Notes under the pieces: generated by a model
Database searches by the model: none
The model's input: the letters and a program-made list of their open reading frames with translations, nothing else
What the model was told of the DNA's origin: nothing
Shown: positions 53,788 through 62,659 of the stretch, piece by piece
How positions within the stretch are numbered: position 1 is the stretch's first letter
How the letters are laid out: the number at the start of each line of letters is the position of its first letter
Assembly: GCA_002708905.1 (NCBI GenBank)
Contig: PAPM01000008.1
Location: 1 to 64,000, forward strand
Reading direction: 5' to 3'
Source of the DNA: Pseudomonadales bacterium
GTDB taxonomy: Bacteria; Pseudomonadota; Gammaproteobacteria; Pseudomonadales; Ketobacteraceae
DNA length: 64,000 bases
Program-made: the position numbers and the translations under genes

Positions 53788-54780
53788 ATGAGCGAGATCG
53801 AACTGCACTCCAATTACGACCACCTGACACCGGACCTGGTGATCAATGCAGTGGAATCGCTGGGTTTCCTGTCCGATGCCCGTATTTTTCCGCTGAACAG
53901 CTATGAGAACCGTGTTTATCAGGTGGGTATCGAGGATGCCGATCCGGTGATCGTGAAGTTCTACCGACCGCAGCGCTGGAGCGATGCAGCCATCCAGGAA
54001 GAGCACCAGTACTCAATGGATCTGGCCGGTCTTGAGTTGCCGGCGGTTCCACCCATGGTTTTCGAAGGCAAGACTCTGCATTATTTTCAGGGCTACCGCT
54101 TTGCTGCATTTCGGCGCCAGGGTGGCCAGGCTCCTGAGCAGGATGATTTCGATCAGTTACTCTGGCTGGGCAGGCTGCTCGGAAGAATGCACAAAGTGGG
54201 CGGCACTACGCTGTTTCAATCACGCCCCTCCCTGACCGTGCAGCGGTTGGTGAGTGAACCCGCAGAATTCTTGTTAACTCACCCATTCCTGCCGGAATAC
54301 CTGAAGCCCCGCTACCAGAATCTGATCGAGGATTTCACCGGGCGTTTTCAGGAGACATTTGATCAGGTCAAGCCCCAATGGATCCGCTGTCATGGGGATT
54401 GTCATGTGGGCAACATTCTGTGGCATCGCGAAACCGGCCCCTGGTTTGTGGACTTCGACGATTGTCAAAACGCTCCCGCCGTACAAGACCTGTGGATGCT
54501 GCTGGCAGGCAGTCGCCCGGAACAAATAGGTCAGTTCAGCGAACTACTCGAGGGCTATGAAGAGTTCAATGACTTCAACCGTCGTGAACTGCAACTGATC
54601 GAGCCCCTCCGTACCATGCGCATGATTTACTATGCGGGTTGGCTGGCAAGACGTTGGGATGACCCGGCCTTTACCACCAATTTCACCTGGTTCAATACCG
54701 ATGCCTACTGGCAGAATCATGTGGGCAGTCTGGAAGAACAACGCCTGCTTCTGGACGATGACCCTTTCACTCTATATTGA
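53788..54780 (+). CDS. srkA: Stress response kinase A (SrkA/YihE)
   Basis: Ser/Thr protein kinase of 330 residues with an APH-like fold. ENRVYQVGIEDADPVIVKFYRP carries the ATP-site Lys. The catalytic loop is IRCHGDCHVGNILW and the metal motif is WFVDFDDC. E. coli SrkA protects against stress-induced death and opposes MazF effects. It is 48 bases after comF and ends before a strong bidirectional terminator. Confidence 0.95.
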   Translation: MSEIELHSNYDHLTPDLVINAVESLGFLSDARIFPLNSYENRVYQVGIEDADPVIVKFYRPQRWSDAAIQEEHQYSMDLAGLELPAVPPMVFEGKTLHYFQGYRFAAFRRQGGQAPEQDDFDQLLWLGRLLGRMHKVGGTTLFQSRPSLTVQRLVSEPAEFLLTHPFLPEYLKPRYQNLIEDFTGRFQETFDQVKPQWIRCHGDCHVGNILWHRETGPWFVDFDDCQNAPAVQDLWMLLAGSRPEQIGQFSELLEGYEEFNDFNRRELQLIEPLRTMRMIYYAGWLARRWDDPAFTTNFTWFNTDAYWQNHVGSLEEQRLLLDDDPFTLY

Positions 54781-54802
54781 ATCCTCTGATGTACGCGCAA
54801 AC

Positions 54803-54831
54803 AAAAAAGCCCGGGGTTCCCGGGCTTTTTT
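54803..54831. terminator. Bidirectional terminator between srkA and panE-like gene
   Basis: A perfect 13-base stem AAAAAAGCCCGGG/CCCGGGCTTTTTT with a three-base loop gives a T run in both directions, as expected between convergent genes. Confidence 0.95.
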
Positions 54832-54847
54832 CGCTCAATGTCGCGCG

Positions 54848-55843
54848 CTAGGCAACTTGCTTGAGCTGTGGTTCTTCCGGCAATCGGTCATACAATTCCT
54901 TAAGGGATTGTACTGGCTGCCCCAGCTTCTCGCCGTCTTCGATAAAGTGTTTCAGCATCATTCGGGTTTGCGGCGCCGTCTTCACAAACTGGAACTTGGC
55001 GTAAGACTCTGCATCCATAGGTGACAATACGCGCATCATCGGTAACGCCATTTTAACCCAGAACAAACTGAACAAACGCTCTGTCCAGTTCAAACGCTTG
55101 CCGAATTTTGCAGCCACAATGGATAGTGCTTCCTGCGCCGCAGCCACGGCCAGCTCCAAAGAGGAACTGATACGCAATCGTCGAAAGGACCAGTTTTCCA
55201 GCTCCAGTAGTGCCACCAGCGGAATCATCATGGCAGAACGGTCAGCATAGATACGGGACGCATCCTGTTCCACTTTTACATTGAATCGGCCGGCAGCCAT
55301 GGCACCGGCCACATCTGGTAGACGGAGTTCATTCCCGGAAAACTCAGCCGGCATCATGGGCAATACCAGATAGGCCACGCCCTTTTTCTCCGCATCGGGG
55401 TGATAATCGGGAAGATCAGGCAACGGTGTCTGGTAACTGATGAAGTTCACAATGCCGCACACCACCTGCTCCGGTGGAAAGACACTGTATACATAATCAC
55501 GATCATCAAGGTCCGGCTGCAGCATGACGACGGTGGCATCACCGATGGCTGCCTTCAATTGTTCCAACCATCCGCCGCGTAAATCTGCCGAGGAGACGGT
55601 GAGCCACACCTGGTCCCACTTGGTTTGTTTGAGATCATCATAATGAGTGTAAATCCCGTCGGCTTCGAACCGCTCCGCAGCACCCAACCCACTGCGTCGA
55701 CACCGATAAAGCGTAAATCCTTGTTTGCATTCTTCTTTGTATTTTTCTTTTACGAAGTAAGAGACGGAAGCGCCACCGCGTTGCAGAAAGTGGCCATAAA
55801 CCTGGCCCACGGCGCCCGCGCCTACTATTAATGCTGTTACCAC
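54848..55843 (-). CDS. Ketopantoate reductase family protein
   Basis: ApbA/PanE-like dehydrogenase of 331 residues. LIVGAGAVGQVYGHFLQ is the NADP-binding motif at residue 4. Segments VWLTVSSADL and VVMLQPDLDDRDYV follow the PanE pattern, and the C-terminal half is helical. The key catalytic Lys region of true PanE is not clear, so the substrate is uncertain. GTG 55843 has GGAGGG nine bases upstream, which decides the start over GTG 55867. Confidence 0.85.
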   Translation of the reverse strand: MVTALIVGAGAVGQVYGHFLQRGGASVSYFVKEKYKEECKQGFTLYRCRRSGLGAAERFEADGIYTHYDDLKQTKWDQVWLTVSSADLRGGWLEQLKAAIGDATVVMLQPDLDDRDYVYSVFPPEQVVCGIVNFISYQTPLPDLPDYHPDAEKKGVAYLVLPMMPAEFSGNELRLPDVAGAMAAGRFNVKVEQDASRIYADRSAMMIPLVALLELENWSFRRLRISSSLELAVAAAQEALSIVAAKFGKRLNWTERLFSLFWVKMALPMMRVLSPMDAESYAKFQFVKTAPQTRMMLKHFIEDGEKLGQPVQSLKELYDRLPEEPQLKQVA

Positions 55844-56037
55844 GTTGTTAGTCCCTCCGATAGTCACAGTCTATTCGATATAAACACACCACCTGTGGGG
55901 TCACAAGCTATTGATTTGGGATAACGCTTTAATTTTTATATCATGTTGTTCTAATAGGTTTATAGTGAAAACGGAAACTTATAACCAACCGCCCATTCAT
56001 CGCACCACCGACACCTAAAGAGCATTAACCTGTTGTT

Positions 56038-56481
56038 ATGGCTAAGAAAATCAAACTCAAAGAACTTGCTGAAGCGGAAAACAAATGCGACCGCTGCTAT
56101 GAGTCCAAATGCTGCCAGTATGTGACTCAGTGCATTGATGCACCCACCACCATGAAAGACTTTGATCTGCTGCTGTGGCAGATCTCCCATAAAAACATCC
56201 ATATATTCAAGGATGAGGAAGGCTGGTTTCTACTGATTTTGAACGAATGTGTTCATTTGCAGGATGATGGCCGTTGCGGTATCTATGAGGTGCGCCCACT
56301 CATTTGCCGCGATCATACCAATGATTACTGCGAGTATGATGTCAGTATCAAGGATGGCAGTGAGCTGTATTTTGCAGGCTACGACGACCTCAACAAATAC
56401 TGCCGCAAGCGTTTTAAAAGCTGGGACAAGCGCTTCAAGAAAAAGAGCTGGAAGAAGAACGCGGAACCGATGCTGTCCTGA
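56038..56481 (+). CDS. YkgJ-family cysteine cluster protein
   Basis: Protein of 147 residues with a cysteine cluster of the YkgJ/Fe-S oxidoreductase-like type: Cys17, Cys20, Cys25, Cys26 and Cys32, then NECVHL, GRCGIYEVRPLICRDH and YCEYD. These residues probably bind zinc or an Fe-S cluster. The tail is very basic (RKRFKSWDKRFKKKSWKKN), suggesting nucleic-acid or membrane contact. The ribosome site is weak. It converges on gspD. Confidence 0.88.
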   Translation: MAKKIKLKELAEAENKCDRCYESKCCQYVTQCIDAPTTMKDFDLLLWQISHKNIHIFKDEEGWFLLILNECVHLQDDGRCGIYEVRPLICRDHTNDYCEYDVSIKDGSELYFAGYDDLNKYCRKRFKSWDKRFKKKSWKKNAEPMLS

Positions 56482-56502
56482 GGGCCAAAGTGGTGCTAAG
56501 GA

Positions 56503-56524
56503 AAGGGCCCAGTTAAGGGCCCTT
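56503..56524. terminator. Weak terminator hairpin between ykgJ-like gene and gspD
   Basis: The stem AAGGGCCC/GGGCCCTT with a six-base loop lies between the converging genes. No T run follows on either strand, so termination would be weak. Confidence 0.5.
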
Positions 56525-56529
56525 CCTGC

Positions 56530-58557
56530 TTATTCTATCGTTGATTCAGCTTCATCATCTGAAGGCTGAATCCCAAAACGTAAACCGTTCTTCAACACAT
56601 CCCGGGCATCTTCAGGGAAGGCGGAGCGTGCTTCTCTCTCAATATTGCCATACTGATCTATACGCAGACTCAAGCCCCGCATCTGATCGTATTTATCCTG
56701 GCTGACTTTATTGGCAGAGACATCATCTCTCACTATGGTCGGTTGCAAAAACAGCAACAGATTGCGCTTGGTAATTTTCTCTTCCGTGGCACGGAAGAGC
56801 ACGCCTAAAAGGGGAACATCTCCCAGCAGGGGTACCTTTTTAACCACCTTTTCCAGGTCATCCCTCACCAAACCACCGGTGACAATGACCTCCCGATCAT
56901 TCGCCAGAATCACAGACTTAACCGAGCGCTTCTGGGTGGAAATATCGGCCGCACCACTAATGGTCTCACTGCTGACGTTGGAGACCTCTTGTACCAACTG
57001 CAGCCGCACCACATTACCATCGTTGATTTGAGGCGTGACCCGCAGGGTTAAACCGACGTCCTGACGCTCAATGGTCTGGAAGGGATTATCGTTGTTATTG
57101 CCCAGACTGGTGCCGGTGATGAACGGCACGTTTTCACCCACAATGATTTCAGCTTCTTCGTTATCCAGGGTCATAATGCTGGGTGTGGACAGCAGGTTGG
57201 TGTTGGAATTGGATTCCACCGCCTGAATAATCACCCCCATCTTCACATCACCACTTTCATTGGCTCCGCCTGCCAACAACCCGGAAAAGTTCGCAGCCTC
57301 CGCTCCGCCTTCGCCACCTTCAATCAACCCGGCAATGGCAGATAGGGGTAACTGCCCGGAAGCCGCCAAACTGGTTCCCGCCAAGCCATTGGCCGGATCA
57401 CCATAGCCCCACTGCACCCCCAAAGCTTCACTGGCACTGCCAGACACTTCTACAAACGCGGCCTCAATCAACACCTGGGCACGCCGAACATCCAATTGGT
57501 CGACAATATTGCGAACTTCCGCCAGGTCAGCCGGGGCCGCACGCACGATCAACGCGTTAAGGGTTTCATCCGCCTGGATCGTAATATCACCGGAAGTTGC
57601 CGTGGGCGTGGCCAGACTGGCAGCTGCCGCCGCTGCGCCTGGACGGCCACTGGAAGAGGATCGGCTGGAGGCTGTTGCCGATTGACCGGAGACTAAAGCG
57701 CTCAGGATCTCCGCCACTTTCTCTGCTTCAGCATGACGCAGGTAAATAACCTGGGTAGAGCCCGTACTTTCAACCGGACGGTCCAAATCCACGACCAGCG
57801 CTTTAACCCGCGCCCGTGCCGACTTTTCGCCTCGCAGGATTAAGCGATTGGTACGCTCTTCAGCCACCACTCTGACCCGTACATTACCGGAACTGCGTGA
57901 TGACTTCTTACTGCCGGTTTCTACCGGAGTAAGCTGTTCCAGGGTCTTCACCACATCGCCCACCCAGGCGTATTTCAACTGCACCACTTCCACTTCTTCA
58001 CTTTCGGCGCTATCGATACGGCGGATGATTTCGATAATTCGACCAATGTTATTGGCATGATCACTGATGATTAGCGCATTGGCAGAACTCACGGCAGCCA
58101 GATGACCATATTGGGGAACCATGGGTCGCAGAATCGGCACCAACTCGGTCGCATTGGTGTTCTCAACCGGAATCACCCGAGTGACCATTTTTTCGTTGGA
58201 TAAACCACCACTGGTCAGCGGCAAATCCTCTTGTTTGGCACCCTGAGTGGGCACAATCTTAACCACGTTACCGGTTTTCACGGCAGCATAACCGTGGATG
58301 CGCAGCACGCTCTGGAACATGTCGAAGATATCGTCTGAAGACATTTCCGTGTTGGAAACCACCGTCACTTCCCCCTTAACCCTAGGGTCGACGATGAAGC
58401 TGTAACCGGTAATATCCGAAACCTGTTCGATGAAGGTACGGATATCCGCCTTCTTCATGTTTATTTTCCAGGCCCCTTCATTTTGAGGCGCTGCCCAAGC
58501 CATCACAGGCAGCATCACCACCAGGGCCAACGTCATCAGCATTCGCGTTATTCGCAT
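56530..58557 (-). CDS. gspD: Type II secretion system secretin GspD
   Basis: Outer-membrane secretin of about 675 residues. A signal peptide (ending MAWA) precedes the N0 domain (GAWKINMKKADIRTFIEQV) and the N1-N3 repeats (VVQLKYAWVGDVVKTLEQL, TQVIYLRHAEAEKVAEILSA). The secretin core has VPFITG, DVGLTLRVTPQI and GGLVRDDLEKVVKKVPLLGDVPLLG, split by a Ser/Ala-rich N3 loop. It forms the exit pore. ATG 58557 gives the best signal peptide; ATG 58590 is possible. It follows gspC in the order gspN-gspC-gspD. Confidence 0.96.
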   Translation of the reverse strand: MRITRMLMTLALVVMLPVMAWAAPQNEGAWKINMKKADIRTFIEQVSDITGYSFIVDPRVKGEVTVVSNTEMSSDDIFDMFQSVLRIHGYAAVKTGNVVKIVPTQGAKQEDLPLTSGGLSNEKMVTRVIPVENTNATELVPILRPMVPQYGHLAAVSSANALIISDHANNIGRIIEIIRRIDSAESEEVEVVQLKYAWVGDVVKTLEQLTPVETGSKKSSRSSGNVRVRVVAEERTNRLILRGEKSARARVKALVVDLDRPVESTGSTQVIYLRHAEAEKVAEILSALVSGQSATASSRSSSSGRPGAAAAAASLATPTATSGDITIQADETLNALIVRAAPADLAEVRNIVDQLDVRRAQVLIEAAFVEVSGSASEALGVQWGYGDPANGLAGTSLAASGQLPLSAIAGLIEGGEGGAEAANFSGLLAGGANESGDVKMGVIIQAVESNSNTNLLSTPSIMTLDNEEAEIIVGENVPFITGTSLGNNNDNPFQTIERQDVGLTLRVTPQINDGNVVRLQLVQEVSNVSSETISGAADISTQKRSVKSVILANDREVIVTGGLVRDDLEKVVKKVPLLGDVPLLGVLFRATEEKITKRNLLLFLQPTIVRDDVSANKVSQDKYDQMRGLSLRIDQYGNIEREARSAFPEDARDVLKNGLRFGIQPSDDEAESTIE

Positions 58558-58619
58558 ATTCGTCTCGCTTCCGAGCCACCGATTTTTCATATTCGTTCTA
58601 TCCAAAAACATGCTGTTGC

Positions 58620-59582
58620 TTACAGCCCCGGAAGGGCGACCTCCGAATCAAACTGCCGACCATTGCGCTCCATCGACACCCTTACGGAGCCATCCTGCAT
58701 CACTTGCTCAATCAGGGCGACATCCTGGGAAGGATCCCCCAGGTTGCGGCCGTTCACCGCCAAAATCACGTCCCCCGGCCTGGCGCCGATTGCAGCCAAC
58801 ATGGGGTTGGGGCTGTCCGACACCTTGTAGCCACGGCCGTTGTTGGATGCCAGACCGAATTGCCCCAACACCTCTCCCGGGTCCTGTTCAATTTGTTCAC
58901 GCAGAGTACTGACCATCTGTTGTGCCATCGCAGTTTGAGCCTGCTGGCTGGCGATACTCGAAGTAGGGCCACTACCGAAGCCGGGCCGGCCATTAGGTGC
59001 GCGCCCGCTGGAGGTGGTCCTCGAGTTTCGAGAGGTACGACTGCGACTATTGGCATCACCACTGGATCGGGTCAAACCACCTTTCGCATTTTCAGGAAAA
59101 TACAAGGCTTCCAACTGCCCGTTACGATTCAACAACACACGATCCTGATATACCGCTGCCAGCGTCACATTGCCGGGAACCTTATCGCCGATTCGATAAA
59201 GTTTGCTGTCTTTGCGGGCCTCCGCGATCATGGCTGTGGAGCGATCTTCAACCGGGGCGATAAACACGGCCTGCAGTTCGAGACTCAGCCGCGTAACGGG
59301 TGCATTGACGTCCTTGGGCTGTTCTGTCTTCACCGCCTTCTGGCCCTCTTTACCAAACAGGGACCACATCGCGATGGCTGAGGTGTCAATCTTATCCTGC
59401 TGACCGGAAGGGCTGCTCACTGAATTTTGTTGGCCATAAAGGGAAGGCGCTGAACCCACAGAAGTGTCTACGAACAGGTACACGAGCTTCACCAGCACAA
59501 AGGCTGTCGCCACCACCAGCACCAGGCAAGTGGCCGAATTTGCTCTTCTAACCCAAGGATTTAATTGGGTGTCCGCTGTCAA
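58620..59582 (-). CDS. gspC: Type II secretion system protein GspC
   Basis: Inner-membrane clamp protein of 320 residues with one N-terminal helix (about 17-38), an HR domain (about 75-170, LSLELQAVFIAPVEDRSTAMI) and a C-terminal PDZ domain (about 235-320, GYKVSDSPNPMLAAIGARPGDVI). A Ser/Arg/Gly-rich linker joins them. It links the inner platform to GspD. The start is TTG at 59582, with AGGAG six bases upstream. Confidence 0.93.
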   Translation of the reverse strand: MTADTQLNPWVRRANSATCLVLVVATAFVLVKLVYLFVDTSVGSAPSLYGQQNSVSSPSGQQDKIDTSAIAMWSLFGKEGQKAVKTEQPKDVNAPVTRLSLELQAVFIAPVEDRSTAMIAEARKDSKLYRIGDKVPGNVTLAAVYQDRVLLNRNGQLEALYFPENAKGGLTRSSGDANSRSRTSRNSRTTSSGRAPNGRPGFGSGPTSSIASQQAQTAMAQQMVSTLREQIEQDPGEVLGQFGLASNNGRGYKVSDSPNPMLAAIGARPGDVILAVNGRNLGDPSQDVALIEQVMQDGSVRVSMERNGRQFDSEVALPGL

Positions 59583-59708
59583 AGTTTTCTCCTGACGTCC
59601 AGGGTGCTTATTCTTGTTGTTTGAGCCTCACTTTACCGCAAGGTTCAACGGATGCGAATAAGACCGTACTCTTTAATAACAGATTAGCAGTGAATACTTA
59701 CAATGCTC

Positions 59709-60458
59709 TTAAAAGGGTAATGGCTGCTGCATGTTAACCAGCACTTTGTCATCGTCGCCAGCGGATTCCATACCCGCCAGCGATAACACCCGTTGCAGCA
59801 CTTTCAGACTGCCCAGGCCTTTCTCCGGTAACAGCCCTGCTTCACCCAGAAGTTGATTACCTTTTGCTTCCGTCACAGTCAGGAACAAATTACCGTCCTC
59901 TTCTCTCACCTGACCATTCACAGGAGGTATGTCCAGCGGTGTACGAGAGCCCGTTGCGGGCGCTTTCACCCGACCGCCGGACCACCGAATCCAGCCCTCC
60001 GCGGTGGTAATGGTATTACCGGAAAGGTTTATCGAGATGTCTTCGACATTGATCACGCCGGAAGCCGATATACCAAACTGCCTTAGGGATTGATTCAAGA
60101 GATCGGCCTGCACGTCACCATTGAGGTGCGACACGCCGGTCCCCCACAAGCCCCAGTGGCCGGAACCGTTTACCCGGAATTCATTGCCTTCTGCCCGCAA
60201 TCCAACGGACACTTCACCGAGCAGCAGACGCAGCCCTTTCAGGTTCCAGTCCAGAACTAAAGGCCCCCTTACGAATTGAGTTCGTAATCGGCCCACCGCG
60301 TAACCATTCCAGACCGTGCCGCCGACCCGCTCCACCTGGACCGGTAGCCCCCCGGCACTGCCGGACACCATGCTCCACAATACGCTGGCGGGAAATAAGG
60401 CCACGGCGAATACAACGCTGGACAGCACGCCGATGAGAATCAGATTGCGTATTTTCAT
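59709..60458 (-). CDS. gspN: Type II secretion system protein GspN
   Basis: Accessory T2SS protein of 249 residues with an N-terminal membrane anchor (about 5-30). The family phrases are GGLPVQVERVGGTVWNGYA, LVLDWNLKGLRLLLGEVSV and TTAEGWIRWSGGRV. GspN is present in only some systems and its role is poorly defined. It lies 126 bases before gspC on the same strand, likely in one operon. The gspE-M genes are not here. Confidence 0.88.
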   Translation of the reverse strand: MKIRNLILIGVLSSVVFAVALFPASVLWSMVSGSAGGLPVQVERVGGTVWNGYAVGRLRTQFVRGPLVLDWNLKGLRLLLGEVSVGLRAEGNEFRVNGSGHWGLWGTGVSHLNGDVQADLLNQSLRQFGISASGVINVEDISINLSGNTITTAEGWIRWSGGRVKAPATGSRTPLDIPPVNGQVREEDGNLFLTVTEAKGNQLLGEAGLLPEKGLGSLKVLQRVLSLAGMESAGDDDKVLVNMQQPLPF

Positions 60459-60582
60459 GACTCGGGACGAAAGGGATCCCTCTCCTATTCTACTTCTAGC
60501 TTATTTTTATTAGTTTACGCCAAAGGGCCAGCTTAACATACTTTGTTAGCCTGGCCCCATTGCCAGAGAGGACAGTTTTTGC

Positions 60583-61068
60583 CTAGAACGGGATATCGTC
60601 TTCAAAATCAGAACCCGCCGGGGAAGAATTACTGCTGCCACCGGAGGACGGTTGGGATGACGCCATCTGAGCTTCCGGCATTTGATCGTAACCGGAGAAA
60701 CCATCGTCAGAACCGGAGCCAGAGCCTCCACGGGAATCCAGCATCTGCATTTCGTTGGCAACTATCTCGGTGGTGTAGCGATCATTTCCACTCTGGTCCT
60801 GCCACTTTCGAGTGCGCAAAGAGCCTTCCACATAGACCTTGGTGCCCTTCTTCAGGTATTCACCGGCAATCTCGGCCAGGCGGTTGAAAAAAACCACCCG
60901 GTGCCACTCAGTCCGCTCCTGCATCTGCCCGGAATTCTTATCCTTCCAGGTTTCACTGGTAGCGATGGATACATTGGTCACGGCCCCGCCGCTTGGCATG
61001 TAGCGGGTCTCCGGATCCTGTCCGAGATTTCCCACCAAAATGACTTTATTCACTCCGCGTTGCGCCAT
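60583..61068 (-). CDS. ssb: Single-stranded DNA-binding protein
   Basis: SSB of 161 residues. The OB fold (1-110) starts [17 protein letters not shown] and has [21 protein letters not shown] Gly/Ser-rich linker leads to the acidic tip DFEDDIPF that docks repair partners. GGAG precedes the ATG by seven bases. It follows the MFS gene on the same strand and lies near divergent uvrA, a classic gammaproteobacterial arrangement. Confidence 0.98.
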   Translation of the reverse strand: MAQRGVNKVILVGNLGQDPETRYMPSGGAVTNVSIATSETWKDKNSGQMQERTEWHRVVFFNRLAEIAGEYLKKGTKVYVEGSLRTRKWQDQSGNDRYTTEIVANEMQMLDSRGGSGSGSDDGFSGYDQMPEAQMASSQPSSGGSSNSSPAGSDFEDDIPF

Positions 61069-61101
61069 GAGATTCTCCAGTTGTCAAAAAACTTTATTAT
61101 T

Positions 61102-62484
61102 TCAGGCTGGTTCTGCCTGACTTTGTAGTGAAGGCTGATGTGACAATCGCATCAATTGTTCTCTATCCAGACGCGCATTGTCCACTTTTAAATAGGCTGC
61201 CCTTTCTTCCTTCACCACGACAGCCTCTTCCACGCCGGTTACCCCCATCAGGCGGGTAACCCAAACCCCGGCATCCAGCTCGCCCTCATCCTGAAGCGGT
61301 AGGGTCACACTTTGCAGGTAGGGCGGCTGCTTCATGGACAGGGCAAACAAGAACCAGATACTGATAACCGTCGCGCCCACCACATAAACAGCACTGTCAC
61401 CATAGTGTCCGAGCAACCAACCTCCCCCCGCACCCCCGGTGAAGGCACCCAGGAACTGGCAGGTAGAGTACACCCCCATGGATGTTCCTTTATAGCCAGG
61501 GGCGGCAATCTTGCTCACCAGGGACGGCAATAGCGCCTCTAACAGGTTAAAGCCCCAGAAAAACACAAACAAGCCCAGAGCGATTGACCACAAGTTGGTG
61601 TGCCACTGGCTCAAAGCCATCAACGACAGCCCCAACAGCGCCACGCCGAGCATGAACACCTGTTTGATCTTGCGGGCTTTCTCTGCCACGATCATGAGCG
61701 GTAACATTAAGACAAAAGACAGGAAAAGAATCGGCAGATACACCATCCAATGATGGTCTTTATCCACCCCAGCCTGATGCAGCAGCCATCCGGGCATCAC
61801 CACAAACATGGCGGTCAGCACCATGTGCAGGGAAAACACACCAAAATCCAACCGCAGCAGACTGGGATTCTTCAATACGTCAGAGAGATGATCCGCCATG
61901 GGGCGGGTATCACGCAGCACCCGACGCTCATCCGGCGTCGGCACCACCCAAAGGGTCAGGGCAACACCGAAACCAGCCAGGATAGCAGTAAAAATGAATA
62001 GACCTTCCAGCTGAAACCAACCGGACAAAACCGGACCGGCGATCAAGGCCAGTGCAAAAGACATCCCGATGCTGGCACCCACCATCGCCATCGCCTTGGC
62101 ACGCTGATCATCCCGGGTCAGATCTGCCAGCAGCGCCATCACTGCACTGGCAATGGCACCAGCGCCCTGCAGGGTTCGACCGGCGATCACGCCGTAGATG
62201 GTCTCAGCCTCAGCCGCCACCAGACTGCCCACCAGGAAAATCAACAACCCCGCAACGATCACCGGCTTGCGACCAATGCGGTCCGACAGCAACCCAAACG
62301 GGATCTGAAGCAGCGCCTGGGTAAGCCCGTAAGCGCCGATTGCCAAACCGATCAAGGTGGGCGTCGCCCCCGCCAAATCCTGACCATAGAGTGCGAATAC
62401 CGGCAGAATCATAAACAATCCCAGCATTCTCAAGGCAAACAGACTGGCGAGGGACCAAGTGGCCCGGATTTCAAAGGAATTCAT
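61102..62484 (-). CDS. YajR-like MFS transporter with YAM domain
   Basis: Twelve-helix major facilitator of 460 residues. Motif A reads LLSDRIGRKPVIVAGLLIF, and the drug-exporter-like ALPSLVSKIAAPGYKGTSMGVYST is also present. The C-terminal 65 residues (WVTRLMGVTGVEEAVVVKEE) look like the ferredoxin-like YAM domain of E. coli YajR. The substrate is unknown; proton-driven efflux is likely. ssb follows after 33 bases and uvrA diverges 175 bases away. Confidence 0.92.
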   Translation of the reverse strand: MNSFEIRATWSLASLFALRMLGLFMILPVFALYGQDLAGATPTLIGLAIGAYGLTQALLQIPFGLLSDRIGRKPVIVAGLLIFLVGSLVAAEAETIYGVIAGRTLQGAGAIASAVMALLADLTRDDQRAKAMAMVGASIGMSFALALIAGPVLSGWFQLEGLFIFTAILAGFGVALTLWVVPTPDERRVLRDTRPMADHLSDVLKNPSLLRLDFGVFSLHMVLTAMFVVMPGWLLHQAGVDKDHHWMVYLPILFLSFVLMLPLMIVAEKARKIKQVFMLGVALLGLSLMALSQWHTNLWSIALGLFVFFWGFNLLEALLPSLVSKIAAPGYKGTSMGVYSTCQFLGAFTGGAGGGWLLGHYGDSAVYVVGATVISIWFLFALSMKQPPYLQSVTLPLQDEGELDAGVWVTRLMGVTGVEEAVVVKEERAAYLKVDNARLDREQLMRLSHQPSLQSQAEPA

Positions 62485-62659
62485 AGTTACTTCAATTATC
62501 CAATCAAGCGGTCGATTCTACCATTTATGGGTCGAATCTCGTAGTGGCTCAGACGACTAACCAGCCACCTTCCTGCCCTCTCCTTGACAGACCACCTAAT
62601 CACTAGTTCCCGCCATCCAATATCTTTATACTTGCGGGTTTATTTTGCGGGGGATCACG

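Noticed and set aside
62485-62659. LexA box expected before uvrA
   Set aside because: The best candidate (CTGCCC ... GACAG) has the wrong spacing and is not a palindrome of the CTGT-N8-ACAG type.
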